In this document: piece after piece, positions 16,703 through 24,708 of the stretch
How positions within the stretch are numbered: the first letter of the stretch is position 1
Layout of the letters: every line of letters begins with the position of its first letter
Assembly: GCA_026645575.1 (NCBI GenBank)
Contig: JAPKMW010000074.1
Span: forward strand, 1 to 57,614
Source of the DNA: Caldilineaceae bacterium
GTDB taxonomy: Bacteria > Chloroflexota > Anaerolineae > Caldilineales > Caldilineaceae
Direction of reading: 5' to 3'
Length of the DNA stretch: 57,614 nt
Notes under the pieces: generated by a model
The model's input: only the letters and a program-made list of their open reading frames with translations
What the model was told of the DNA's origin: nothing
Databases searched by the model: none
Translations under genes and position numbers: made by a program

Positions 16703-17242
16703 TTATGAAAGAAGCGACACAATCCCCCAAGCAATGGCGGCGCCGGCGCCACCGATGAGGACAATGACGCCAACAAGAAGTCCCAACACGGTGGCAATAA
16801 CCCCTTTGTCGGCGCGATCGAGCGGTGGTGTATGGCCTGGCTGTTCCATTGCTTGTCGTAACAGTCGCACATTGCGTGCATTGGCCTTGAACGTGGCGTC
16901 AAAGAGATCGCCAAAAATGGGGATCAGCCCGATTAGCGCTTCCATAACCATGTTCAGGATCATGCGCAGGAGAACCGTTCTGGGCGTCCGCAGTCGCAGC
17001 GCTTGCACTACAATAAAGCTCGACAGGATCAACCCCGCCACATCCCCCAAACCAGGGATCAGCCCGATCACCGCATCCAACCCGATCCGGTAGTTGATGA
17101 GGGGAATGTAAATAGAATTGTCCAATAGCCAAGCCAGGTCATCGACCTGCTTTAGAATGCCCTGCTCCTGTTGCTGCCGCCCTGGTGTTGTTGTGCTCGC
17201 CGTTGCGCCACTTTCATTAGGTTGGGTAAGTTTCGTTGTCAT
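16703..17242 (-). CDS. DUF4112 membrane protein
   Basis: About 179 aa. The N-terminus is polar and low-complexity, with a QQQEQ stretch. The conserved DUF4112 core follows: DDLAWLLDNSIYIPL, a membrane loop LDAVIGLIPGLGDVAGLILS and its internal repeat ALIGLIPIFGDLFDATFKAN. A C-terminal helix (VIATVLGLLVGVIVLIGGAG) ends the protein. AAAGGGC lies 7 nt before the ATG at 17242, so this start is preferred to the GTG two codons earlier. The molecular function of the family is not known. The duplicated GLIP-x-x-GD motif suggests a pair of re-entrant hairpins. Confidence 0.82.
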   Translation of the reverse strand: MTTKLTQPNESGATASTTTPGRQQQEQGILKQVDDLAWLLDNSIYIPLINYRIGLDAVIGLIPGLGDVAGLILSSFIVVQALRLRTPRTVLLRMILNMVMEALIGLIPIFGDLFDATFKANARNVRLLRQAMEQPGHTPPLDRADKGVIATVLGLLVGVIVLIGGAGAAIAWGIVSLLS

Positions 17243-17340
17243 AGTCACGCCCTTTCAGCGGCCAGCGTACCAGTTTTCACTATACAACGCATCGATCTGG
17301 ATATAGGATAGTGATAGAACAAAAGCAACAGAAGCATTCC

Positions 17341-17392
17341 GTAGTAAAGACTTTAGTCTTCCACCGTTCCCCAAAGCTAAAGTCTTTACTAC
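17341..17392. repeat. AAAGACTTTAG-family palindrome 3' of the gamma-glutamyltransferase gene
   Basis: GTAGTAAAGACTTTAG (17341-17356) pairs with CTAAAGTCTTTACTAC (17377-17392). The inner part (TCTTCC/CCAAAG) has diverged relative to the perfect copy at 6310-6363. Confidence 0.85.
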
Positions 17393-17401
17393 CGAAAAAC
17401 G

Positions 17402-19024
17402 TTACATATCCAGCCCAGCCGCGTGGCGACCGGTGGCCGGGTCGCCCGCCGCATAATAAACGCCGTTTTCCCGATCGGCATAGAGCATCACCGGGACAGC
17501 AATCGGCGCCGCTTTGGCAACCACCTGATGGCCGCGCTGCGCCAGTTCCGCACGAACATCGGCGGCAACCTGCTCGCTAATCGTCAACGAGCCGATCTGC
17601 TTCAAAGTCTGCACACGGACTGGATTAGGATCGAATGAATCTTGGTGGTGATCCGTGGCAAAACGCGGGGTGGTGACCGCCGGCGCCGGCAGCAAACCAA
17701 ATTCGATGAAGTTGAGCAGGAGGGTCAACGTCGCCTGGTCTTGCAGATCGCCGCCGGCCACACTGATCGCCAGCGCCGGTCGGCCATCCTTTAGTACCAA
17801 CGTCGGCGTCAAGGTGATGCGGGGGCGCTTGCCCGGCTGGATGCAATTGGGGTGGCCTGGTGTGGTGTTAAGGCTCCGCAGGCGATTGCCATAACTGACG
17901 CCGGCGCGACTACAGCCCCCTTCATGATAAACATTAGCGCTGGGGGTCGCGGCCACCACGTTGCCCCAGCGGTCGGCGACAACGCAGGTGGTGGTCCCGC
18001 CAATGCCGGGTTGAAACACCCCCTCGTGCTTGATGGGCTGCATTGTATACGGATCGCCTGGGCGCGCTGTCAAGGACGCTTGCTGCATATCGATCAGTGG
18101 TCGGCGCAACGTGGTATACTCATCCGAAAGCAGCGCCGCCAGCGGGACATCGACAAAGTTGGGATCCCCATAGTACTCATCCCGGTCGGCCATTGCCAGT
18201 TTGATGGCTTCCGTCACCACATGGACATAATCAGCGGAAAGATGCCCCATGCCCTGGATGTCAAACCCTTCTAACAGCCGCAACGCCTGGCATAAGAACG
18301 GCCCCTGCGTCCACGTCCCACATTTGTAAACCGTGTAGCCGCGATAGTTGACTGCAACAGGGTCTTCGATCAAGGTCTTGTGCGCAGCCAGATCGGCGCG
18401 ACGCAGGAAACCGCCATTCTCGATATAGAACGCTTCTAATTCCTGGGCAATGTCATTGCGCTGGGCGTTGCGGCCATAGAAGCGGTCGCACGCAGCTTGC
18501 AGACGTGCTTCCCGGCTGCCGCTGGTTAATGCCTCTTCTTCCACCATCCGCCGCAGCGTATGCGCCAGATTCGGATGCCAGCCTTCCTTGCCCTGATCCA
18601 AAATCGCTAACGTCGGCGCCACAATCTCGGCAAAGGATTTGGTGCCATAGTGCTGAAGCATGGTGATACAAAGATCCACCACCGACGGCACCGGCGCCAT
18701 CTTCATATCGTGGTTGGGGATGCCGTTTTTCATATACCAGTCAATGGCTTGTGGTGACAATGGCGCGCCGCCCTGCCCGGAGAGTGATTTTACCTGCTTG
18801 TCCTGCGCTGTATAGATCAAGACTGGCACTTCGCCACCAATCGAGCAAGCGCCGTGATCAGTGACATTGAGCGCCAGAATGGTGGCGACCGCAGCATCGG
18901 CGGCGTTGCCCTCCTGTTCCAAAATGGTGATCCCGGCGGCGACCGCGTCAGCCGCACCAGCGGCGACCACGCCGGTTTTGCTCGTCGCTTGCCAACCAAT
19001 GGTGTCGGCACTTTTGTTTTGCAT
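17402..19024 (-). CDS. ggt: Gamma-glutamyltransferase-family protein (Ntn hydrolase)
   Basis: About 540 aa of the GGT/cephalosporin acylase family. These are made as a precursor that cleaves itself before a threonine, which becomes the N-terminal nucleophile. The N-terminal half shows LEQEGNAADAAVATILALNV and a YRGYTVYKCGTWTQGP segment. The predicted processing site is GIGGTTTCVVADRWGNVVAA, with nucleophile Thr. PGKRPRITLTPTLVLKDG and SVAGGDLQDQ follow. AAGGAG precedes the ATG at 19024; the longer frame to 19156 runs through a palindrome and is unlikely. No signal peptide is seen, so it is probably cytosolic. It follows the CehA/McbA-type hydrolase gene. Confidence 0.85.
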   Translation of the reverse strand: MQNKSADTIGWQATSKTGVVAAGAADAVAAGITILEQEGNAADAAVATILALNVTDHGACSIGGEVPVLIYTAQDKQVKSLSGQGGAPLSPQAIDWYMKNGIPNHDMKMAPVPSVVDLCITMLQHYGTKSFAEIVAPTLAILDQGKEGWHPNLAHTLRRMVEEEALTSGSREARLQAACDRFYGRNAQRNDIAQELEAFYIENGGFLRRADLAAHKTLIEDPVAVNYRGYTVYKCGTWTQGPFLCQALRLLEGFDIQGMGHLSADYVHVVTEAIKLAMADRDEYYGDPNFVDVPLAALLSDEYTTLRRPLIDMQQASLTARPGDPYTMQPIKHEGVFQPGIGGTTTCVVADRWGNVVAATPSANVYHEGGCSRAGVSYGNRLRSLNTTPGHPNCIQPGKRPRITLTPTLVLKDGRPALAISVAGGDLQDQATLTLLLNFIEFGLLPAPAVTTPRFATDHHQDSFDPNPVRVQTLKQIGSLTISEQVAADVRAELAQRGHQVVAKAAPIAVPVMLYADRENGVYYAAGDPATGRHAAGLDM

Positions 19025-19086
19025 TTGTAGCACTCCTTGTTTAGGTGGATGTTTGGGCTGAATGGGAACACAGGGGCTTGCCAACC

Positions 19087-19145
19087 ATCTTCCGGGAAGG
19101 TTAAACGGGACGATCCTGTCGACCGAACCGATCTTCCCGGAAGAT
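19087..19145. repeat. 13-bp perfect inverted repeat between the PHP hydrolase and GGT genes
   Basis: ATCTTCCGGGAAG (19087-19099) pairs exactly with CTTCCCGGAAGAT (19133-19145). Each arm contains the small palindrome CTTCCCGGAAG or close to it. It lies 3' of the PHP hydrolase gene. Confidence 0.75.
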
Positions 19146-19177
19146 TTGCTGGTCAACGCCTCGTGCGCGGGAAGACC

Positions 19178-20617
19178 CTACTTTTTGAGCAAACTCTCAT
19201 AGACAGCCTGCCCTGCCTTGAAAAGATCCAATACTTCCCGTTGTTGCGCCGCCGTGTGGAAGCGCCCCTGGTGCTGCACCCAGCCCATTGCTTCATCCAG
19301 CGCCCGGTCAAAGTGCGCGGCGGCAACGGGGCGTTCCACTGGCGGGCGACCGGTCGTGACATAGATCGGGCTGGTGTGGGCAAAGAGCGGCTGGTAGAAG
19401 CTATCGCGCACCTGGCTGGCGATACGTGCCGCCAGCCAGCCGTCGGTCGGGGTGTCAACCGCAATCGTCATCTGTCCAGCCGTGACGCCAGCAGGGAAAG
19501 TCTGCACATTGATCACCCGACCATTCCAGATCAACTCCACCCGCTGGACGGCATAGTGGGATTCCCAACGCAGGGTGACCGTCACCGAACCGTCCGGTTG
19601 ACTCAGAATCGTGGCGCCGGGTAACTGCTCATTGACTGTCAACGTCAGCGCCGGCCCGTTGGTGATAAAGGTGTTACCCTGTTGCAAAGCCGTCACCCAG
19701 TCGGCATAGTCGAAGGCGCGCCCGGTGTAGGCATAGACGCGGTTGGCCGAACAGAGAAACCAATCGGAGCCGGTGGAAGCGGGCAGGCGAAAACCGCAGT
19801 TGAGCAACGCATACCAGAGATCATACTCCGGGTCCATCCAGTAGGGGTCAAAAAAGTTCATGGCATCCAGCTTGCCCAAAGCGGTGGCGACCGGCGCTTC
19901 CATGCCGTTGCCGTTATGACACCAGATGACAATCCCGCCTTGTCGATGAGCTTCATCACAGGCATAACAGAGGGGCGGGTAATCGGGATCAGTGTCATCA
20001 ACCAGGATGCCGCGGCTGATCGGCTCAACAATCTCTTTGATGCGCAGCAACATGATATGACCGTAACCCATCTCCCACGGCAGGCTGTTGTGGCGGCTCT
20101 CTTCGCCACATTCCACATGGTGGTGCGCGCTGGAAAAGTCGGTGAGCAGGCCGGGCGGATATTTGTTGCTGGCATAGGGTAGATCGCGCCGGGTGAGGAT
20201 ACTGATGGCGGTGACGCGCAGATCCTCGACGCGCGGGTCTAAATAGAGCCGTTCATCGGGGCGTTTCTCGTTGTGGTCGTAATGAATGTGGGTGTTGCCG
20301 GGGTGCCAGCCCTGGTCGCCAAGGGTGGTCCAGCGCTCTAGCGCAATATCAATCGCCGTGACACCGCGCTGGGCAAGATCCAGAGTGATCTGCGCCGGTC
20401 GATATTCGGTGCCTCGCTCGACCAGAAGCTGCGTCAGACCGCGCGGCGCATCAACCGTAAAGTGACCGTCGCAATAAAAAAAGGGAAGCCCCGTGCCAAC
20501 TTTGAGAATGGCGTCGGCGGGGTGTAAAAAGGTGCCGCCGGAGGAGAGAACTTGCACACGCGCCGCAATGGCCGCGCCGGTCTGTTTGTCGATGATACGA
20601 CCTGTGAGTTTCGCCAT
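19178..20617 (-). CDS. CehA/McbA-family PHP-type metallohydrolase
   Basis: About 479 aa. An N-terminal beta domain (LTGRIIDKQTGAAIAARVQV, carboxypeptidase-regulatory-like) precedes a PHP-fold core with the HxH metal motif in GNTHIHYDHNEKRPDE, further His clusters in SSAHHHVECGEESRHN, and IVIWCHNGNGMEA. CehA and McbA, the founding members, hydrolyse carbamate esters; most relatives are uncharacterised. I chose the ATG at 20617 because the domain begins there and AAGGAAG lies upstream. It probably shares a message with the downstream GGT-family gene. Confidence 0.78.
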   Translation of the reverse strand: MAKLTGRIIDKQTGAAIAARVQVLSSGGTFLHPADAILKVGTGLPFFYCDGHFTVDAPRGLTQLLVERGTEYRPAQITLDLAQRGVTAIDIALERWTTLGDQGWHPGNTHIHYDHNEKRPDERLYLDPRVEDLRVTAISILTRRDLPYASNKYPPGLLTDFSSAHHHVECGEESRHNSLPWEMGYGHIMLLRIKEIVEPISRGILVDDTDPDYPPLCYACDEAHRQGGIVIWCHNGNGMEAPVATALGKLDAMNFFDPYWMDPEYDLWYALLNCGFRLPASTGSDWFLCSANRVYAYTGRAFDYADWVTALQQGNTFITNGPALTLTVNEQLPGATILSQPDGSVTVTLRWESHYAVQRVELIWNGRVINVQTFPAGVTAGQMTIAVDTPTDGWLAARIASQVRDSFYQPLFAHTSPIYVTTGRPPVERPVAAAHFDRALDEAMGWVQHQGRFHTAAQQREVLDLFKAGQAVYESLLKK

Positions 20618-20875
20618 CGGATCTGCTTCCTTGGTTGCGTGGTGGCCTGTGATGCCTGGCTGGTTCGCGTTGCCGGTCATTGTACCACATTCCCGCAGCA
20701 AGCAATAGTTGTTTTTTGTGCAGGCGTGTAGGACGCAGCGTATGACAGCGGGACCATTCGGTTGAACTTACGCGACCCCTCTGGTTCAAGAAAGACAGAA
20801 TGTGCTAACAGGTGAGACGGAATTGTTTTGGTCATCGACGGTCGCCCCGCTATAAATGGCACGCACGGGATTCCC

Positions 20876-20928
20876 GGCTCCCCAACAACGCAGGCTGAAG
20901 CCCACTTGGGGAGCGTTGTTGGGGAGCC
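20876..20928. repeat. 16-bp perfect palindrome, CCCCAACAACGC family
   Basis: GGCTCCCCAACAACGC (20876-20891) and its exact complement (20913-20928) flank a 21-bp loop. The gap 20618-20967 holds nothing else that looks coding. The hairpin lies 3' of the small membrane-protein gene and is a probable terminator. Confidence 0.75.
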
Positions 20929-20967
20929 CTGTGGCTTTCGGGTGTCCGCTAGGTGGGGGCGGGTTGC

Positions 20968-21366
20968 TTACCCGCTGGTGATGCTGGTGGGGTCTAGTTC
21001 ATAGGCTGTCCCAGTGGTGCCGGCGGTGCCGGCATCCAAGGCGCGCGTTGAGGGCGTAGCCAGATCTTCCATCTGCCCTTCGGTGGCGCCCATGCGGGCG
21101 GATGGGTTGCGCCATAGCGGCTCGTTGTCCGGCCTTCCGCTGTGCTGTGTTGGATAGCCCTGGCCGAATTGCGGCTGCTGTGCTGAGGATTGGCGCCCTT
21201 TGCGCGCCAGATAAGCCAGCAGCGCCCCACCAACCAGCGCGCCCCCCAAAAACCACTCCGGTTGGCGCTGGAAGAAATTCTTTACACCAGACCACCCACC
21301 GGATGAGCGTTGCGGACCGAACGACCAGGCCCGCTCTGTTGTTCTATCGCCACGATATTGATTCAC
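20968..21366 (-). CDS. Small single-pass membrane protein of unknown function
   Basis: About 132 aa. A basic, Arg-rich N-terminus (NQYRGDRTTERAWSFGPQRS) leads to one predicted membrane helix (WFLGGALVGGALLAYLARKG), then a Gly/Gln/Pro-rich disordered tail with Thr-rich end. AGGAG followed by 7 nt and a GTG at 21366 is the best start; ATG at 21372 is too close to the ribosome-binding site. The layout resembles small envelope-stress or DUF883-like proteins, but I do not recognise the family. Confidence 0.6.
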   Translation of the reverse strand: MNQYRGDRTTERAWSFGPQRSSGGWSGVKNFFQRQPEWFLGGALVGGALLAYLARKGRQSSAQQPQFGQGYPTQHSGRPDNEPLWRNPSARMGATEGQMEDLATPSTRALDAGTAGTTGTAYELDPTSITSG

Positions 21367-21399
21367 AAGCATACTCCTTTTCCCATAACTGTCCAGCTT

Positions 21400-21515
21400 C
21401 ACAGAGCGGCACAGCGATCACACAGTGTGACACAGAGAAAATCCTCTTATCGCGCTCTGTGAATCTCTGCGAAATCTCTGTCTATCTCTGTGAATGTCTA
21501 TCTCTGTGAACCTGA
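21400..21515. repeat. CTCTGTGA phrase repeat with inverted copies
   Basis: The left part carries CACAGAG and CACAGAGAAAAT; the right part carries repeated CTCTGTGAATCTCTGCGAAA and TCTCTGTGAATG. It forms a loose palindrome built from 8-bp tandem phrases in the divergent gap 21367-21760. The rest of this gap, from 21516, holds no recognisable gene. Confidence 0.65.
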
Positions 21516-21760
21516 ATGATAGACAGCGCCAGTATAGCATGGCTACCGGACAAGCCAGGAGGAGAGGTTACATTCTTGGCAAAGTACGGGCCAGATGAAC
21601 CGATGGATCGCTAGCAAATTGCAATGTTCGCCTAGTTGATAGCGCGTCTGATCAGTGGTATAGTAGGTGCTATGTATCACATTGATCCATTGACCACAAC
21701 CGCGCCTGCCAGCCAAACGCCTTTATGGCAGGCGCGGTCTACCGTGAAGGGTCGTTCTTC

Positions 21761-23380
21761 ATGAAGCTTTTGACCTTGATCCGGCGCGCCTTTAGCGCCC
21801 GCTTGTTCTTGGCGATCCTGGTGAGCATCATCAGTGGCGTCAGTATGGCAACGTTGGTGACCATGCTCAGTCGCCAAATCACTACGCCCAGCCCATTTAA
21901 TCTTCAACTGCTGAACCTCTTTGGCTTGGTGACGCTGTTGGCGATTCTGGCCGACTTAACGAGCAAATGGTTGATGACCGGCGCGCTGGGTGATGCCGGC
22001 TATCAGTTGCGTATTGCTCTAGCCCATCAATTATTGGCAAAACCTTATCCGCAATTGGAAGCGTTGGGCGTGGCGCGTTTACAGGCACTCTTTACCGAAG
22101 ATACGCAACAAATTGGCTTGGCTTTGCAACAACTGCCCCAGATTGTACTCTCGTTGAGTACCCTCGTCGGCACCCTGCTCTATCTGGGATGGCTGGCTCC
22201 GGCCATGCTGGGTTATTTAGTGCTGCTGGCGATCCCCACCATCGGCGGCTATGCGTTGCTCCAGCGCCGGGCTACCACCGCCGCCAAAGCGGCGCAGAAA
22301 GAGCAAAATGGGGCGCTCCGCCACTATCGCGCCCTGGTCGAAGGGATCAAGGAGTTAAAACTCCACACCAACCGGCGCTATGCCTTTCTGACCGAGTTGC
22401 TGCAACCGGCCACCGCCGCCAGTCAACGGCAGAATACGCGCGCCTATAACTGGCGCTCCCTGGCCGGCACCTGGAGCCAGTCGATCTACTTTGTCTTTAT
22501 TCTAGGCGTTCTGGCGCTGGCGGCGTGGCGACCGGCCGATAATACGGTCATTGCCACCTACGCCCTGATCATTCTCTACATGAAAAGCGCGCTCACTTTG
22601 CTCCTGACCAACACCACCCAGTGGCACACAGCGGATGTGGCTTGCCGGCAGATCGAGGCGTTGGGCTTTACCGTGACCACCAAGGGTGAGTCGCTCAAAC
22701 GGCTGACCGCGCCCCCGCTGACGCCCACCTTCACCAATCCGCTCCAAATTGAACTCCGTGACGTGAGTTACCGCTACCAAAGCCGCGCCGGGGATCGCAA
22801 CTTTATCCTCGGTCCCATCGACTTGGCTATGCAATCAGGGGAGATCATCTTCTTGACCGGCGGCAATGGCAGCGGCAAAACAACGCTCATTAAGTTACTC
22901 ACCGGTCTCTATCCGCCGCAAGGCGGCAACATTTTCTGGGATGGTCAACCGGTGACGCCGCAGACCCTTGAGCAATATCAACAACTCTTCGCCGTAGTTT
23001 TTGCCGATTTTTACCTGTTTGATCAGTTATTGGGGCTGGACGCATTAGATCAACATGCCCAATATTATCTGAACAAATTCGATCTACAACACAAGCTGTT
23101 TATTCGCGATGGCATCTTTTCCACTACTGACCTGTCACACGGTCAACGCAAACGACTGGCGCTGCTGACCGCTTACTTTGAGAATCGGCCGATCTATATT
23201 TTTGATGAGTGGGCTGCCGGTCAAGACCCGGAATTTCGCGAGATTTTCTACCGGCAGATCTTGCCGGAGCTAAAGGCGCGGGGCAAACTGGTGATTGTCA
23301 GCAGCCATGATCATGCCTACTATGAAGCGGCGGATCGGGTGATTCGGCTCGATTATGGGCAGGTGGTGGCGGATCGATAG
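21761..23380 (+). CDS. Cyclic-peptide-export-type ABC transporter (fused permease and ATPase)
   Basis: A 539-aa half-transporter of the SyrD/PvdE group. Six or so membrane helices span residues 1-280 (LFLAILVSIISGVSMATLVT, LVTLLAILADLTSKWLM). The ATPase domain has Walker A GGNGSGKTTLIK near 366, signature DLSHGQRKRLALL, and the group's characteristic Walker B YIFDEWAAGQDPEFRE. Typical members export siderophore precursors or lipopeptides across the inner membrane. The ATG at 21761 is chosen as the first helix starts there (KLLTLIRRAFSARLFL). No peptide synthetase is nearby, so the cargo is unknown. Confidence 0.85.
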   Translation: MKLLTLIRRAFSARLFLAILVSIISGVSMATLVTMLSRQITTPSPFNLQLLNLFGLVTLLAILADLTSKWLMTGALGDAGYQLRIALAHQLLAKPYPQLEALGVARLQALFTEDTQQIGLALQQLPQIVLSLSTLVGTLLYLGWLAPAMLGYLVLLAIPTIGGYALLQRRATTAAKAAQKEQNGALRHYRALVEGIKELKLHTNRRYAFLTELLQPATAASQRQNTRAYNWRSLAGTWSQSIYFVFILGVLALAAWRPADNTVIATYALIILYMKSALTLLLTNTTQWHTADVACRQIEALGFTVTTKGESLKRLTAPPLTPTFTNPLQIELRDVSYRYQSRAGDRNFILGPIDLAMQSGEIIFLTGGNGSGKTTLIKLLTGLYPPQGGNIFWDGQPVTPQTLEQYQQLFAVVFADFYLFDQLLGLDALDQHAQYYLNKFDLQHKLFIRDGIFSTTDLSHGQRKRLALLTAYFENRPIYIFDEWAAGQDPEFREIFYRQILPELKARGKLVIVSSHDHAYYEAADRVIRLDYGQVVADR

Positions 23381-23428
23381 TAAAGACTTTAGTCTTCCTC
23401 CTTGCTTAGAAGACTAAAGTCTTTACTA
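23378..23428. terminator. AAAGACTTTAG-family palindrome overlapping two convergent genes
   Basis: Perfect 19-bp arms (23378-23396 and 23410-23428) with a 13-bp loop. The left arm begins at the TAG stop of the ABC exporter. The whole element is read as the last 15 or so codons of the NUDIX gene on the other strand. It probably serves as a bidirectional terminator. Confidence 0.75.
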
Positions 23429-23850
23429 CCGATCATTACTGCATAGCGGGCTATGTTTTTCTGCGTGATCTGGGATAGCGGTGTTGGCAACGCGTGGGGG
23501 TGGAACCAACCGATGGCAGAACATTTTGCCGGCTCTTGAATCATCGGTTCGCCTGCCAGCAGGGTGCAAAGGAAGGTTGGCGAGACCCAGTGTTGGCCCT
23601 CTTCGGGCAGGAGATGATCAACCACATCGAGCAACTCACCCACGACAATCCAGATGCCAAATTCCTCATGGATCTCCCGGCGCAGGGCCTCCGCCAGCGT
23701 TTCACCAAATTCAACCGAACCGCCAGGAAATTCCCAAAGGCCCCGTTCATTTTGGGCTTGTGGCCCACGCTGTGTCAGAAAAAGCCGTCCTTGTTCATCG
23801 ACAATCAATGCACCGACGCCCACACCGATATAATCAACCCCGCGCTTCAT
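23389..23850 (-). CDS. NUDIX hydrolase
   Basis: A 153-aa protein with the complete Nudix box, G-x5-E-x7-REUXEE, read as GGSVEFGETLAEALRREIHE followed by EFG. Family members hydrolyse nucleoside diphosphates linked to another moiety, such as 8-oxo-dGTP. The ATG at 23850 is preceded by GGGGGAATTA. The C-terminal residues GSKDFSLLSKEED are encoded by the AAAGACTTTAG palindrome, so they are likely to be an acquired tail. It begins 13 bp after the HD hydrolase gene, suggesting both clean up nucleotides. Confidence 0.88.
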   Translation of the reverse strand: MKRGVDYIGVGVGALIVDEQGRLFLTQRGPQAQNERGLWEFPGGSVEFGETLAEALRREIHEEFGIWIVVGELLDVVDHLLPEEGQHWVSPTFLCTLLAGEPMIQEPAKCSAIGWFHPHALPTPLSQITQKNIARYAVMIGSKDFSLLSKEED

Positions 23851-23863
23851 TAATTCCCCCGCT

Positions 23864-24472
23864 TTACTGGTCAAGTTGCTCCTGCAATTGTTGATGCGCC
23901 GCCACCAACCACGGATGCACCACCCGCAACGTCGCCCGCTTCTGCCAGAGGTAATCGAGATAGCAAAAGGCGGCGTGATCCAACGAACGCTCCAGCGCCT
24001 GTTGTAAGTCCGCCAGGTACGGTGGCTCAACGGCCTGATCCCATTTGATCTTATCAGCCACGAAAACCACCTTGTCGAGCAGGGAAGCATCCGCTTTGAG
24101 CGTGGTGTGACAGCCGATGGCGCTCAAGGGTTCGGGTTGGCTCACGCCGAAAATGTCACGCGCCAGCACCACCGACAGCTTTTGATGGATGATCATGGGG
24201 AAAGCGGCCTCCTCTGGTAGCACTTCAATGCCAAAGGCGTGGGCAGCCGCTATGCGTTCTTCGTTGGGAATGACAGCACTGATGTCATGGAGCAGGCCGG
24301 CAATCTCCGCCGCTTCGAGCGACGCGCCAAAGCGTTCGGCCAGCCGCTTCGCCTCAGCGGCGACTTGAGCAACATGACCGGCGGTGTCGGCACAACCATG
24401 TAGCACCAGAAAGGTAGCGACATCGCGGCGAAGGTTGCCGGTTGGCGTGAAATTTTGAATAAACGTGTTCAT
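23864..24472 (-). CDS. yqeK: YqeK-like HD-domain hydrolase
   Basis: A 202-aa HD-domain protein. The metal-binding motifs are HVAQVAAEAKRL, LLHDIS (the HD pair), MIIHQKLSVVLA, GCHTTL and the C-terminal Asp in VVFVADKIKWDQ. This spacing matches YqeK-type symmetrical diadenosine tetraphosphatases, which often sit near nadD or NUDIX genes. The C-terminal helix HQQLQEQLDQ is ordinary. It is the first gene of a two-gene unit with the NUDIX hydrolase. The name is given on family resemblance. Confidence 0.75.
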   Translation of the reverse strand: MNTFIQNFTPTGNLRRDVATFLVLHGCADTAGHVAQVAAEAKRLAERFGASLEAAEIAGLLHDISAVIPNEERIAAAHAFGIEVLPEEAAFPMIIHQKLSVVLARDIFGVSQPEPLSAIGCHTTLKADASLLDKVVFVADKIKWDQAVEPPYLADLQQALERSLDHAAFCYLDYLWQKRATLRVVHPWLVAAHQQLQEQLDQ

Positions 24473-24517
24473 CTGCTGATTATACTCAGATCAGAATCAA
24501 AAGCGGAATTTTAGACT

Positions 24518-24564
24518 GCTCTAGCCGAGTCCATGACTCGGCGGTTCACGGAACCGCCTGGAGC
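24518..24564. repeat. Twin overlapping hairpins enclosed by a GCTC/GAGC stem
   Basis: GCCGAGTC-CAT-GACTCGGC (24524-24542) overlaps by three bases the next hairpin GGCGGTTC-ACG-GAACCGCC (24540-24558). The pair is closed by GCTC (24518-24521) and GAGC (24561-24564), giving a potential cruciform. The GAGTC..GACTC words recur at 54240-54362. Confidence 0.7.
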
Positions 24565-24624
24565 AAGAAAACTCCGTTTTCCATTCTGAACGCAGTATAG
24601 GAGTCGCATCTTGATTTTTGTTCC

Positions 24625-24689
24625 GTAGGGACGGCTGAGTTTAGAGAGGGAAAAAATGATAACCCTTCCCTAAACTCAAGCGTCCCTAC
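24625..24689. terminator. Long hairpin 3' of the arabinofuranosidase gene
   Basis: GTAGGGACG pairs with CGTCCCTAC and CTGAGTTTAG with CTAAACTCAAG, around an A-rich loop. It ends 20 bp beyond the stop of the GH51 gene. It probably ends the GH51 transcript before the YqeK-like gene. Confidence 0.65.
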
Positions 24690-24708
24690 AGGACGAGAGA
24701 ACCGGACT

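Noticed and set aside
16354..16758. A 134-residue plus-strand frame
   Set aside because: It is antisense to the OppD-like remnant and to the 3' end of the DUF4112 gene, and its composition is that of a shadow frame.
24027..24090. Longer start for the NUDIX gene up to 24090
   Set aside because: The extension overlaps the YqeK-like gene in another frame; the ATG at 23850 has a good ribosome-binding site and begins at the fold.
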